Part shown: piece by piece, positions 8,766 through 18,049 of the stretch
How the letters are laid out: each line of letters opens with the position of its first letter
Position numbering within the stretch: position 1 is the stretch's first letter
NCBI GenBank assembly: GCA_937911935.1
Contig: CALDQH010000041.1
Location: 1-38,127, forward strand
Reading direction: 5' to 3'
DNA length: 38,127 bases
Source: an uncultured Bacteroidales bacterium
Lineage (GTDB): Bacteria; Bacteroidota; Bacteroidia; Bacteroidales; Paludibacteraceae
Notes under the pieces: generated by a model
Seen by the model: the letters and a program-made list of their open reading frames with translations, nothing else
The model's database searches: none
What the model was told of the DNA's origin: nothing
Position numbers and translations under genes: made by a program

Positions 8766-11096
8766 ATGTCAATATCATCCTTAAATGAGCAACAAAAAGC
8801 TGCCGTTATGTACAACGAGGGTCCCTCGTTGGTAATAGCAGGAGCAGGGTCGGGCAAAACACGTGTGCTGACCTATAAAATTGCGTATTTAATGGAAGTG
8901 ATAGGTTTGAAACCTTATCAAATTATGGCGTTGACATTTACGAATAAGGCAGCACGCGAAATGAAACAACGTATTGCTGCTATGGTGGGCGAAGAAAAAT
9001 CGCGTCATTTAGCGATGGGTACTTTTCACTCTCAATTCTCCAAGATTTTGCGTACAGAGTCTGAGTACCTTGGTTTGCCTGCTAATTTTACGGTGTATGA
9101 TACAGCCGACTCCAAGAATTTGATAAAAACCATTGTCAAAGAGATGCAATTGGACGATAAGGCTTATAAACCATCTGTGGTACTATCTCGCATATCGGCT
9201 GCCAAGAACAAAATGATTATGCCGCAAGATTATGGCGATGCCAATGGTAGGTCTGCCGATTTTATGCGACGTATTCCCAAGGTGAAAGAAATTTATGCGG
9301 AATACCAACAGCGTTTGCGTCAGGCTGGCGCAATTGACTTTGACGATATGTTGTGCCTGACAAACCGTTTGTTTGCACAACATCCGCAAGTTTTAGAGAA
9401 ATACCAAAATCGTTTTCAGTATATTTTGGTTGATGAGTATCAAGATACCAATTACGCTCAATATTTGATTATCAAGGCGTTGGCTGCTAAACACCGCAGG
9501 GTTTGCGTGGTTGGTGACGATTCGCAAAGTATTTATGCCTTTAGAGGGGCGGATATTAGCAATATCCTGCATTTTCAAAAGGAATATGCTCCTGCTAAGT
9601 TGTTTAAATTAGAGCAAAATTATCGTTCTACCCAAACGTTGGTTGAGGCTGCGAATAGTTTGATTGCGCATAATCGTGGAAGGATTCCCAAACATGTTTT
9701 TTCGGAGAACGAAGTGGGGGATCCCATTCAGTTGATAGAGGCTTACTCTGATCACGAAGAGGCAAGTATGGTGGCAATGCGCATTAACCGTTTGGTACGT
9801 TCGATGGGAGCAACGTATGGTGATGTAGCTGTACTTTATCGGGTGAATGCGCTTTCGCGATTGTTGGAAGATGCCATGCGTAATAGCGCGATACCGTATG
9901 TTATTTATGGAGGTCAGTCGTTTTACCAACGCAAAGAAATCAAAGATGTGTTGGCGTACTTGCGCCTGTTGGTAAATCCGGCAGACGAGGAGGCTTTTAA
10001 AAGGTGTATCAACTATCCTGCGAGAGGGATCGGGGAAACGACGATAAATAAGGTAAAAGAGGTTGCGCATACGCAACAAGTTTCGTTGTTTGAGGTGGCA
10101 AGTAATCCACTCAAATATAATTTACCCGTAAATGCGCCTACTGCTAAACGACTCATTGCATTTACCAGTTCGTTGTGCGAAATTGCAGCCGATATGGATA
10201 AGCAAAATGCTTATGATGTGGCATTGCGCGTTTTGGATATGTCTGGTATTGTTACCATGCTCAAAACCAGTGCAGATGTTGCTGCCGAGAGTGATTTGCA
10301 AAACATCGATCAATTACTAACGAGTATCAAAGAATACGTTGATAAGCATTTAGAAGAAGAAGGGGTAGAGTTGGGTTTGGTCTCTTATTTGTCGGAAGTG
10401 GTATTGCTAACCGATGCTGATACCGATAACAAAGATGAGGCAAATAGGGTGACGCTTATGACGGTTCATGCTGCCAAAGGATTGGAATTTCCGCATGTCT
10501 TTGTGGTGGGATTAGAAGAAGAACTTTTTCCCAGTTGCAAGGATGTGGAGAGTGCCGATGAGATAGAAGAAGAAAGACGTTTGTTGTATGTTGCTATTAC
10601 ACGTGCAAAGCAAAAATGTTTTTTGTCGTATGCCAAATCGCGTTTTAGAAACGGAAAAACCAATTATGGTGTCCCCAGTCGCTTTATACGAGAAATAGAT
10701 GCACGTTATGTGCAATCCAATGCGAAACAACATAATTCGTTCGATTTTACCCGCAAGGATGAAAGTTTCTTTTCGCGTCCTACGCAGTTCTCTCGTTCTA
10801 TCCCAGGTATGATGCGTAAAACCGAAATCAAACCGACAACTTATGCCGCTAAGACTGCGCCTGTTTCGTCTTCGTCTTTGGGTGCATCGTCTTTGTCGTC
10901 GCCTGCGGCGTCGAATGCGTTTATGCCCTTGCAACAGGTGTCGGTAGGACAAAAGGTTTTGCACGAAAAATTTGGTATCGGTGTCGTGTCGTTGGTCGAA
11001 GAATCGGCATCGGGTACACGTGTTAAGGTGCAGTTTGAGCACTCGGGCGAGCGCTTGTTACTCTTAAAATTTGCAAAACTTAAAATAATTGGCTGA
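8766..11096 (+). CDS. pcrA: UvrD/PcrA-type ATP-dependent DNA helicase
   Basis: Superfamily 1A 3'-5' helicase of 776 residues, used in repair and in clearing DNA-bound proteins. Motifs in order: Q motif LNEQQ at 6-10; Walker A GAGSGKT at 26-32; ALTFTNKAAREMK (Ia); ILVDEYQDTN (II, Walker B); VVGDDSQSIYAFRGAD (III); LEQNYRSTQTL (IV); VTLMTVHAAKGLEFPHVFVVG (V, in two parts); EEERRLLYVAITRAK (VI). A Ser/Ala-rich linker near 695-720 precedes a small C-terminal domain (VSVGQKVLHEKFGIGVV...FEHSGERLLLLKFAKL) like the Tudor-like RNA-polymerase-binding end of PcrA. The short intergenic gap and preceding terminator suggest its own promoter, which I could not place. Confidence 0.95.
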   Translation: MSISSLNEQQKAAVMYNEGPSLVIAGAGSGKTRVLTYKIAYLMEVIGLKPYQIMALTFTNKAAREMKQRIAAMVGEEKSRHLAMGTFHSQFSKILRTESEYLGLPANFTVYDTADSKNLIKTIVKEMQLDDKAYKPSVVLSRISAAKNKMIMPQDYGDANGRSADFMRRIPKVKEIYAEYQQRLRQAGAIDFDDMLCLTNRLFAQHPQVLEKYQNRFQYILVDEYQDTNYAQYLIIKALAAKHRRVCVVGDDSQSIYAFRGADISNILHFQKEYAPAKLFKLEQNYRSTQTLVEAANSLIAHNRGRIPKHVFSENEVGDPIQLIEAYSDHEEASMVAMRINRLVRSMGATYGDVAVLYRVNALSRLLEDAMRNSAIPYVIYGGQSFYQRKEIKDVLAYLRLLVNPADEEAFKRCINYPARGIGETTINKVKEVAHTQQVSLFEVASNPLKYNLPVNAPTAKRLIAFTSSLCEIAADMDKQNAYDVALRVLDMSGIVTMLKTSADVAAESDLQNIDQLLTSIKEYVDKHLEEEGVELGLVSYLSEVVLLTDADTDNKDEANRVTLMTVHAAKGLEFPHVFVVGLEEELFPSCKDVESADEIEEERRLLYVAITRAKQKCFLSYAKSRFRNGKTNYGVPSRFIREIDARYVQSNAKQHNSFDFTRKDESFFSRPTQFSRSIPGMMRKTEIKPTTYAAKTAPVSSSSLGASSLSSPAASNAFMPLQQVSVGQKVLHEKFGIGVVSLVEESASGTRVKVQFEHSGERLLLLKFAKLKIIG

Positions 11097-11125
11097 AATT
11101 GTCGTTATTCTATAAATAAGGTATC

Positions 11126-13537
11126 GTGAAAAGATTTGTTTCTATCTGTTGTTTGTGTTGGGTTGCCATGTTGCACATGGTAGCTGCTAACATGGTGCAT
11201 GGTTATGTGCGCACAGAGGGAGGAGATTTGTTACCTTATGTAGATGTTCAGATTAAGAGCGAAAATCTACACGTGCTTACCGATACAGTTGGGGCTTATA
11301 CCATAGAAACCGAGTCGGATACCGTGATGGTCGAGTTCTCTCACTTGGGTTACAAAACGGAACAGCGTTATTTTATCTTTAATGCCAAAAAGAATGTTAG
11401 GCGCATGGATGTTTTTATGCGCGAAGATGCCCAAAACTTAGAGGATGTCATGGTGTCGGGGGGTAGGTTGCAACATACCATGTCGCAACGTATCGATGTG
11501 AGTACCTTGCAAGTGTTGCCTGTGGCTACGGGTGGCGGTATCGAGGATTTGGTCAAAACATTTCAAGGCGTAAGTTCGAACAACGAGTTGAGTTCGCAGT
11601 ACTCGGTTCGAGGGGGTAGTTACGACGAAAATAGTGTGTATGTAAACGGGATTGAGGTGTATCGTCCCTATTTGGTCCGTACTGGCGAACAAGAAGGGTT
11701 GAGTTTTGTAAACCCCGATTTGGTGGGTAATGTAGAATTTACGGCAGGTGGTTTCGACTCTCGATATGGTGATAAGTTGTCGTCTGTTTTGGATATCACC
11801 TACCGCAAACCGATGTCCTTCGAAGCTGGAATAGCGGGTAGTTTTATGGGAGCAACTGCCTATATTGGTTCGTCGAACGAAAAATACAGTCAAATACACG
11901 GTATTCGCTATAAAAATGCTTCGTGGTTGTTGGGAACACTTCAAACCAATGCAGAATACGACCCTAACTTTTTGGATTATCAAACGTATATTACCTACAA
12001 ACCGCACGAAAAGGTAGAACTTGCGTTGTTGGCAAACTTATCGCAAAATACCTACAACTTTAAGCCCGAAACACGCTCTACCACTTTTGGTTCGCTAAAC
12101 GATTTGCAAAATTTTACGGTTTATTTTAGCGGCCAGGAGAAAGACCTTTTTAGAACGGCTTTTGGCGCGTTATCGGCTACCTATAAACCCGATGATAGGT
12201 GGAAATTAGGTTTGACGCTTTCGGCTTTTTATACCGACGAACGGATTAGTTACGATATAGAGGGCGAATATTGGCTCAATAAGGTGTATTCGTTAGAGGA
12301 CTTGACAGGCGAACAAACGGGTGTGGGTAATTATTATGAACATGCTCGTAATCAGATGAACTCCTTGGTGTTGCGAGCAGCGCACGATGGATCGGTTAAA
12401 TTGACCGAGCATAATTCGCTTTTGTGGGGTGTTGATTTTACGCAAGAGTTGGTGAGTGAGACAGTTAATGAATGGGAAATGCGCGATTCTTCGGGTTATT
12501 CCATTCCTTACAACGAAACCTCTCCTAATTTGTATTACACCTTGCAATCGTCAAATAAATTAGATGCCTTTAGAATAAGGGGGTATATACAAGATGAATA
12601 TAAATGGCACATGCGCAAAGGTGGCATTATGTCGTTTAATGGGGGTGTTCGTTTTAATTATTGGTCGTTTAATAACGAATTTACGGTTAGCCCCCGTGTC
12701 GTGTTGGCGTATTTTCCTGATATTAAGCCTGATATTCGTTTTAGGTTTGCTGCTGGTTTGTATTATCAAACTCCCAGCTACAAAGAAATTAAGGATACCA
12801 TTACGGTTAATAACCAGTTAACCAACTACTTGAATACAGGCATCAAGTCGCAACGCTCTTTGCAGTTTATTGCAGGCATGGATTATTACTATAATTTCTT
12901 GCGACATCCGTTTAAATTATCGCTCGAGGTATATTATAAGAATCTGGCTAACTTGATTCCGTACAATGTGGATAACATGAGCATAACCTATTTAGGACAA
13001 AATAATGCTTCGGGTTATGCTGCTGGTTTGGATGTGAAATTGTTTGGCGAAATGGTTCCTGGGGTCGATTCGTGGTTGGGCTTTTCGTTGATGCGTACCA
13101 TGGAAAAAATAGATGGAAGCGACGAATACATTCCAAGACCAACCGACCAATTGTATAATATTTCGCTCTTTTTTCAGGATTATGTTCCTGGTCTGCCTCA
13201 ATATCGGGTGCATGTGTTATTTAATTGGGCACAAGGTTTTCCCGTTTGTCCGCCGCATAGCCCTCGATCGGCATCTAAAAACCTACGCGCATCCGATTAT
13301 CGTCGGGTAGATATTGGTGTGTCGCGCGTGTTTGAGAAAGGTAAAGATCCTTGGATGGGTAGAGGATTCTTTAAACCCTTTAAGCAAATCTTGATAGCCT
13401 TTGAAGTGTTGAACCTATTTGGCTTTAATAACGTAAACTCTTATTATTGGGTAACGGATATATACAATGTGCAATATGCTGTACCTAACTACCTAACAGG
13501 TAGGCAGTTTAATTTAAAAATTCAACTTAAATTCTAA
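11126..13537 (+). CDS. TonB-dependent outer-membrane receptor with carboxypeptidase-like N-terminal domain
   Basis: An 803-residue outer-membrane receptor. The start is GTG at 11126 and gives a signal peptide (MKRFVSICCLCWVAMLHMVA). Residues about 24-100 form a CarboxypepD_reg-like beta domain (VHGYVRTEGGDLLPYVDVQI, VEFSHLGYKTEQR). The plug follows (about 105-225: LEDVMVSGG, QYSVRGGSYDENSVYVNGIE, VEFTAGGFDSRYGDKLSSVLDI), and the rest is a 22-strand-type barrel ending in an aromatic-terminated strand (GRQFNLKIQLKF). The ligand is not predictable. No SusD-type partner is adjacent, so this is not a typical polysaccharide locus. The gene ends 1 base before the M48 protease start codon. Confidence 0.88.
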   Translation: MKRFVSICCLCWVAMLHMVAANMVHGYVRTEGGDLLPYVDVQIKSENLHVLTDTVGAYTIETESDTVMVEFSHLGYKTEQRYFIFNAKKNVRRMDVFMREDAQNLEDVMVSGGRLQHTMSQRIDVSTLQVLPVATGGGIEDLVKTFQGVSSNNELSSQYSVRGGSYDENSVYVNGIEVYRPYLVRTGEQEGLSFVNPDLVGNVEFTAGGFDSRYGDKLSSVLDITYRKPMSFEAGIAGSFMGATAYIGSSNEKYSQIHGIRYKNASWLLGTLQTNAEYDPNFLDYQTYITYKPHEKVELALLANLSQNTYNFKPETRSTTFGSLNDLQNFTVYFSGQEKDLFRTAFGALSATYKPDDRWKLGLTLSAFYTDERISYDIEGEYWLNKVYSLEDLTGEQTGVGNYYEHARNQMNSLVLRAAHDGSVKLTEHNSLLWGVDFTQELVSETVNEWEMRDSSGYSIPYNETSPNLYYTLQSSNKLDAFRIRGYIQDEYKWHMRKGGIMSFNGGVRFNYWSFNNEFTVSPRVVLAYFPDIKPDIRFRFAAGLYYQTPSYKEIKDTITVNNQLTNYLNTGIKSQRSLQFIAGMDYYYNFLRHPFKLSLEVYYKNLANLIPYNVDNMSITYLGQNNASGYAAGLDVKLFGEMVPGVDSWLGFSLMRTMEKIDGSDEYIPRPTDQLYNISLFFQDYVPGLPQYRVHVLFNWAQGFPVCPPHSPRSASKNLRASDYRRVDIGVSRVFEKGKDPWMGRGFFKPFKQILIAFEVLNLFGFNNVNSYYWVTDIYNVQYAVPNYLTGRQFNLKIQLKF

Positions 13538-13538
13538 T

Positions 13539-14777
13539 ATGTACAATCTTGTTTTTTGGCTGATAATAGCCTTTGTTGTTCTCGAATTTGTGGCAGAAAG
13601 ATGGGTGTCGAAACTCAATGCAAGTTGGTTTGGAAAACCTATACCCGAAATATTGTCGGGTGTGTTTGATACCGAAAAATATACCAAACAGCAAGCTTAC
13701 TCGCTTACCAACTATCGTTTTGGCGTATTGGTAGCCTCTTTTTCTGTTTTGATTTCTTTGGTGGCATTGGCGTTGGGACTTTACGGCTGGTTGGATGATT
13801 TTTTGCGTCAATGGCTATCGCAAGAAGTTTGGTTGTGTTTGGCTTTCTTTGGCGTAATCATGGTGGTAAATGCCATTATCGACTTGCCATTTGATTATTA
13901 CAAAACTTTTGTAATCGAAGAAAGATTTGGATTTAACAAAGCAACCAAAGGGGTATTTTTTGCCGATCAAGTAAAAAATATGTTGCTATCAGCTGTGATG
14001 GGTGGCGTTTTGTTGGGCGTGATTACCGCTGTGTATGTGGCTCTCCCAACTTATTTTTGGCTTTTGGCATGGTTGGTTGTATCTGCATTTTCTTTGTTTA
14101 TGACCATGTTCTATTCGGAGTGGATAGTTCCTCTCTTTAATAAACAAACACCCTTGGAGTCTGGCGAATTGAGGGATGCTATCGAAGCTTTTGCGCAAAA
14201 AGCAGGCTTTGAATTGACCAATATTTACGTAATTGATGGCTCGAAACGTTCTACCAAGGCAAATGCCTATTTTAGTGGATTAGGAGGTAAAAAACGCATT
14301 ATTTTGTACGATACCTTGATTAAAGAACTAACAACACAAGAAATAGTAGCTGTTTTGGCGCACGAAATAGGTCACTACAAGCACAAACACACGCGTACTA
14401 TGATTACTGTTTCGTTGTTGAGTAATTTAATGATGTTTGCTTTGTTGGGATTCTTTGTGGCGAGTCCACAATTGTCGGTAGCCATGGGGGGTAGTGTACC
14501 TTCGTTTCACTTGGGTATTATGGCATTTGGTATTTTGTACTCGCCCATATCAACCTTGTTGGGCTTGGCCATCAATGCTTTGTCGCGTCGTAACGAATAC
14601 CAAGCAGATGCGTTTGCTGCATCGTACGGATTGGGCGATGATTTGATTAGTGCTCTTAAAAAACTATCCTCGACCTCGCTTGCTAATTTGCAACCACACC
14701 CTGCCTTTGTTTTTATGCATTATTCGCATCCTACATTGCTGCAACGTTTGTTAGCAATAACATCATCTAAAGCTTAG
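13539..14777 (+). CDS. M48 family zinc metalloprotease, Ste24/CAAX protease-type
   Basis: A 412-residue integral-membrane metalloprotease. The zinc motif HEIGH is at residues 275-279 (AVLAHEIGHYKHKH), and the third ligand is expected in NEYQADAFAASYG near residue 350. Upstream there are several membrane segments (about 3-18, 62-84, 98-114, 148-170, 172-190) and the Ste24 signature region DLPFDYYKTFVIEERFGFNK. Two more hydrophobic segments follow the HEIGH. Length and order match Ste24-type proteases rather than the shorter HtpX. In bacteria these are membrane quality-control proteases. It starts 1 base after the TonB receptor and its end overlaps the convergent ABC ATPase by 4 bases. Confidence 0.88.
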   Translation: MYNLVFWLIIAFVVLEFVAERWVSKLNASWFGKPIPEILSGVFDTEKYTKQQAYSLTNYRFGVLVASFSVLISLVALALGLYGWLDDFLRQWLSQEVWLCLAFFGVIMVVNAIIDLPFDYYKTFVIEERFGFNKATKGVFFADQVKNMLLSAVMGGVLLGVITAVYVALPTYFWLLAWLVVSAFSLFMTMFYSEWIVPLFNKQTPLESGELRDAIEAFAQKAGFELTNIYVIDGSKRSTKANAYFSGLGGKKRIILYDTLIKELTTQEIVAVLAHEIGHYKHKHTRTMITVSLLSNLMMFALLGFFVASPQLSVAMGGSVPSFHLGIMAFGILYSPISTLLGLAINALSRRNEYQADAFAASYGLGDDLISALKKLSSTSLANLQPHPAFVFMHYSHPTLLQRLLAITSSKA

Positions 14778-15784
14778 GCGTGCTTTTTTAGGTATTCCTG
14801 GAGTCCCGCTAGTAAGTTTTCGATGGTATAATAATCTTCGCTGAAAAGCGGATTGGTAAAGATCCATTTAACGGGGTCGGTTGTTTGTATGTTGATACAA
14901 CAATCGGCCTCGTTGCTTAGGGTATAACCTTGTCGTAACAAAGCACGACGTGTCCAGGTATAGGCCTCATTTTCTTCTCCTTGCAAGTGTACTTGCATGC
15001 CGTTTGTCTCGTACTCGACCCTAAAATTTCCAACCTGTTTGTCAAAGTAAAAATAACGAGAAGCAAAGACTTTGGTTAAGTAGTCGCTCATGATAATGTC
15101 TTCGGGAATCCCCTTTTTTATGCCCTGACCAGTTAAAAGCCACAATTTGTCGGATATTTGCAAGGCTAATTCCAATTCGTGGGTAGAAAGTAGGATGGCC
15201 TTGCCCGTTTCTTTTGCCAAACGACGCAAAAGGAGCATAATCTCGATGGTGTTGGGTAGGTCTAAATGCGCTGTAGGCTCGTCCAAAAAGATAATTGGCG
15301 TGTCTTGTGCCAACGCTTTGGCAATCATAACCCGTTGTTTTTCTCCGTCCGATAGTTGGTTAAAGTAGTGGTGGGTTTTGTGGGTTAAGTGTACCTGCTC
15401 GATAGCTGTAGCTACCCAATTTTTGTCCTCTGGAGTTAATTTGCCTGCCCAGTTGGTATGGGGAAAACGCCCCATCTCTACAATTTGCTGTACGGTAAGT
15501 GATTGGCTTTGGATGCGGTCTGTTAATACCACTGCTAACAATTTGGCACGATCGGCATGTTTTAGACTGTTGATACTCGTGTCGTTGAGCAAGATACTGC
15601 CTTCCAATGGTTTTTGTAATCCTGCCAAGGTGCGGATGAGGGTGGATTTGCCGCCCCCGTTAGGTCCGATAAGTCCGACCATTTCGCCTGTGTAAAGTTG
15701 TAGCATCATGTTTTGATGCAAGACCTTTTTGCCATATCCGATGGCCAATCTTTTGGTGGTTAATATGTGGTAAGAACGGCTCAT
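14774..15784 (-). CDS. ABC transporter ATP-binding protein of a FecCD-type importer
   Basis: Cytoplasmic ATPase of a siderophore, heme or cobalamin-type importer. I chose the ATG at 15784 (MSRSYHILTTKRLAIGYG), which sits in a TAATG overlap with the permease stop; a longer frame to 15820 would run back into the permease. Walker A is GPNGGGKST, the signature is LSDGEKQRV, Walker B is PIIFLDEPTAHLD, and the switch His is in LLSTHELELAL. After the ATPase core (about residue 240) there is a C-terminal extension of about 95 residues (FRVEYETNGMQVHLQGEE ... ENLLAGLQEYLKKHA). I have no function for it. The gene is convergent with the M48 protease. Confidence 0.9.
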   Translation of the reverse strand: MSRSYHILTTKRLAIGYGKKVLHQNMMLQLYTGEMVGLIGPNGGGKSTLIRTLAGLQKPLEGSILLNDTSINSLKHADRAKLLAVVLTDRIQSQSLTVQQIVEMGRFPHTNWAGKLTPEDKNWVATAIEQVHLTHKTHHYFNQLSDGEKQRVMIAKALAQDTPIIFLDEPTAHLDLPNTIEIMLLLRRLAKETGKAILLSTHELELALQISDKLWLLTGQGIKKGIPEDIIMSDYLTKVFASRYFYFDKQVGNFRVEYETNGMQVHLQGEENEAYTWTRRALLRQGYTLSNEADCCINIQTTDPVKWIFTNPLFSEDYYTIENLLAGLQEYLKKHA

Positions 15785-16797
15785 TATTGGTGTAAATGTT
15801 TGTTTTTGATGATAACCCATAGAATAATCGGTGCGCCAATTAACGAACTAACGGCATTGATAGGTAACATGTACTCGCTGATGGGTAATTGGGTAAAGCA
15901 ATCGCACAGCATGGTAAGCGTGGCTCCCATAAGAATGCAAGCGGGCAAAATGATGCGGTGATCGGATGTTTTAAAAATGCCCTTGGCGATGTGTGGAACC
16001 GCCATGCCGATAAAGGCAATGGGACCCGTAAATGCGGTAGTTGTTGCGGCTAAGATGCAGGTGGTAAGGATAATCCACGTGCGTGTCCATCCCATGGAAA
16101 TGCCCAATCCAGTGGCATAATTTTCGCCCAAGAGCATGGCATTTAGGCGTTTACATAGTAGGAGTGCGCTTATTAGTCCGATGGTAATGATGGATGCCAT
16201 GATGTCCCACATATCCCATGTAACAGCCCCAAGGCTCCCCATAGACCAGACAATGTACATTTTTAAGGCTTCGGGGTTGCTGATGCTTTGCAGTACGTTA
16301 ATCAAGGCTCCCGATATGCTGCCGAACATCATCCCTACCAATAGCAAAGAAATGGTATCGGAAGTGCGTTTTGATACCAATAGTACCAATAGCATCACCA
16401 CCAATGCTCCTACAATAGCGGCTACAATTTGTACCCAAATGCCTCCCATTATCCACGAAGGGAAAAAGGTGCTTCCAAGTAGCAGTAGGGCGACGCCCAA
16501 GCCTGCTCCCGAAGAAATACCCAATACGTATGGTCCTGCCAGTGGGTTAGCAAAGAGGGTTTGCATGAGCTGTCCAGCAACAGCAAGTCCTGCTCCTGTA
16601 ATACAGGCTGTGGCTGCTTTGGGAAGGCGAAAACTCCACAATATGGGCCATAGACCATTGTCGTTATTTTGCGTAAATGCTTGCCATAGTTGCGCAGGCG
16701 ATATGCGAATACTGCCTATGCAAAGGTCGGCTATCAAAGCAATGATGAATAGCAACGCAGTGCAACTAAAAAGTAGGGTATTTTTGGTGGTATTCAT
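15784..16797 (-). CDS. FecCD-type ABC transporter permease
   Basis: A 337-residue permease with about ten membrane helices. The family pattern is clear: GSIRISPAQLWQAF, FRLPKAATACITGAGLAVAGQLMQTLFANPLAGPYVLGISSGAG (in parts), WSMGSLGAVTWD, and TGPIAFIGMAVPHIAKGIF near the C-terminus. The start is the ATG at 16797, which makes an ATGA overlap with the stop of the binding-protein gene. Longer in-frame extension to 16905 would overlap that gene by more than 100 bases. The operon order is binding protein, permease, ATPase. Confidence 0.93.
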   Translation of the reverse strand: MNTTKNTLLFSCTALLFIIALIADLCIGSIRISPAQLWQAFTQNNDNGLWPILWSFRLPKAATACITGAGLAVAGQLMQTLFANPLAGPYVLGISSGAGLGVALLLLGSTFFPSWIMGGIWVQIVAAIVGALVVMLLVLLVSKRTSDTISLLLVGMMFGSISGALINVLQSISNPEALKMYIVWSMGSLGAVTWDMWDIMASIITIGLISALLLCKRLNAMLLGENYATGLGISMGWTRTWIILTTCILAATTTAFTGPIAFIGMAVPHIAKGIFKTSDHRIILPACILMGATLTMLCDCFTQLPISEYMLPINAVSSLIGAPIILWVIIKNKHLHQ

Positions 16798-17921
16798 GGC
16801 AACCTTTCGATATAATAGGTTTCTTGATTGGGCAAAAGGGTAGGATGGGCTATGCACATCAAATCGTGTAGCAGTTTGTCGGGATAGACGACAGCACTTT
16901 CCCAAAAATCGTTTCCACCCATGGGGGTGGTACGCTTGCGGTAATGGAATACTTGCCCCCTTTTTACGGGCTTAAAGTCGATAAGGCGTTTGTCCATCTG
17001 TGCCAGTTGGTTAACGCTGTCGGCATCTACGCCTACCCAAATGTCTGCTTGGTTAAAATGATACCAAACGGTTTCGAACGATAAGGGTAAACTGCTTGTT
17101 TGCACATTTTCGCTATAATGATAACTAACGCCTGCGTGTTTGAAAAGTTGCCCCATAAAACTATTGCCACCTGGCATGTACCAAGTGTCTTTGAACGGCA
17201 AACCGCTCATGATAACAGGTTTGTTGTTGGCGGATTGTGCCAGTTGGGTTAGTGCTTGGTAATGTTGGCAAGTTTGGTTAAAAATGCTATCGGCTATGGC
17301 AGCTTTATCCATGAGAATGCCAAATACTTTGATCCATTCTGCACGTGCAAGCAGATGAGGCTCGGTCCATTCTATCGTCGGGATGACAGGAATTCGCAAT
17401 TTTTTTAGGCGGTCGGTTTGGGTGTCGGCTTGTGGATATGCTGTTACAAAAACGGCCTGTGGATTTAATTGGGTTATTTTTTCTAAATGCATTTGGTAGG
17501 CATCGCCTAAATGGGAAACCATGCCATTTTGGTGTTGTGTACGTAGGTTTTGACTGTAAAATAATTGGGGCGAACAAGCACCAACTACCACAGCAGGTTG
17601 CTCCAAAGCGTCTATATAGCCCATGTGTGGTGCCGATTGGATGCAAACTCGTTTTAAAGGGATCAGGATTCGTGTGCCGTCTGTAGGGGTAGAAATGCTA
17701 TCGTGCTTGATAAGGTAATATTTGCCCAGTATTTGACCTTCGTTCCATGGGTTGTGAATGGTTAGCAAGGTATGGTTTTGGGCATATTTTAGGCTAAAAT
17801 GCTTGGCATAAGTCAAACTGTCGGTTTGGTAAAGGATGGTTTGCTTGTCGCTACCTTTGTGGGGGCCCAAGCAGGCGCAAAAACTGCAAATTAGTAATAT
17901 GTAGAGTATGTTTTTTGACAT
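16794..17921 (-). CDS. periplasmic substrate-binding protein of the FecCD-type importer
   Basis: About 375 residues, helical-backbone (cluster A) binding protein that delivers an iron chelate, heme or corrinoid to the permease. I chose the ATG at 17921 (MSKNILYILLICSFCACLG): it gives a lipoprotein-type signal with Cys near residue 17 and leaves room for the promoter box at 17941-17949, which an ATG at 17939 would not. Features include VVVGACSPQLFYSQN, LNPQAVFVTAYPQADTQTDRL, PVIPTIEWTEPHLLARAEWIKVFG (in parts), and GNSFMGQLFKHAGVSY. No cobalamin riboswitch fits the 110-base upstream gap, so the ligand stays open. Confidence 0.88.
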   Translation of the reverse strand: MSKNILYILLICSFCACLGPHKGSDKQTILYQTDSLTYAKHFSLKYAQNHTLLTIHNPWNEGQILGKYYLIKHDSISTPTDGTRILIPLKRVCIQSAPHMGYIDALEQPAVVVGACSPQLFYSQNLRTQHQNGMVSHLGDAYQMHLEKITQLNPQAVFVTAYPQADTQTDRLKKLRIPVIPTIEWTEPHLLARAEWIKVFGILMDKAAIADSIFNQTCQHYQALTQLAQSANNKPVIMSGLPFKDTWYMPGGNSFMGQLFKHAGVSYHYSENVQTSSLPLSFETVWYHFNQADIWVGVDADSVNQLAQMDKRLIDFKPVKRGQVFHYRKRTTPMGGNDFWESAVVYPDKLLHDLMCIAHPTLLPNQETYYIERLP

Positions 17922-17940
17922 AGTTTGCGTTTCTAACATT

Positions 17941-17949
17941 GCAAATATA
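17941..17949 (-). promoter_or_regulatory. -7 promoter box for the FecCD importer operon
   Basis: Read on the minus strand it is TATATTTGC, a full match to TAnnTTTG. It lies 20 bases before the binding-protein ATG at 17921. It forms a perfect 9-base inverted repeat with the + strand box at 17963-17971, separated by 13 bases. Confidence 0.6.
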
Positions 17950-17962
17950 CGGCAATATTCCT

Positions 17963-17970
17963 TATATTTG
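17963..17970 (+). promoter_or_regulatory. -7 promoter box for the glycosyltransferase gene
   Basis: TATATTTG on the + strand, matching TAnnTTTG. A second candidate, TATCTTTG, lies at 18003-18010 with TTTA 18 bases before it. Either could serve the gene at 18050. Confidence 0.5.
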
Positions 17971-18049
17971 CAAACTATACTTTAGTTTAATTGTGGTAGA
18001 AATATCTTTGTTTCGGAGATTAAATACCTAAAAATAGAAACGTTTCAAT

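Noticed and set aside
10512..11042. Minus-strand ORF with an arginine-rich stretch
   Set aside because: It is antisense to the Ser/Ala-rich linker of the helicase; the Arg run mirrors that composition.
17922..18049. Cobalamin riboswitch for the FecCD-type importer
   Set aside because: The gap is too short and promoter boxes lie within it. No B12-box-like sequence is seen.
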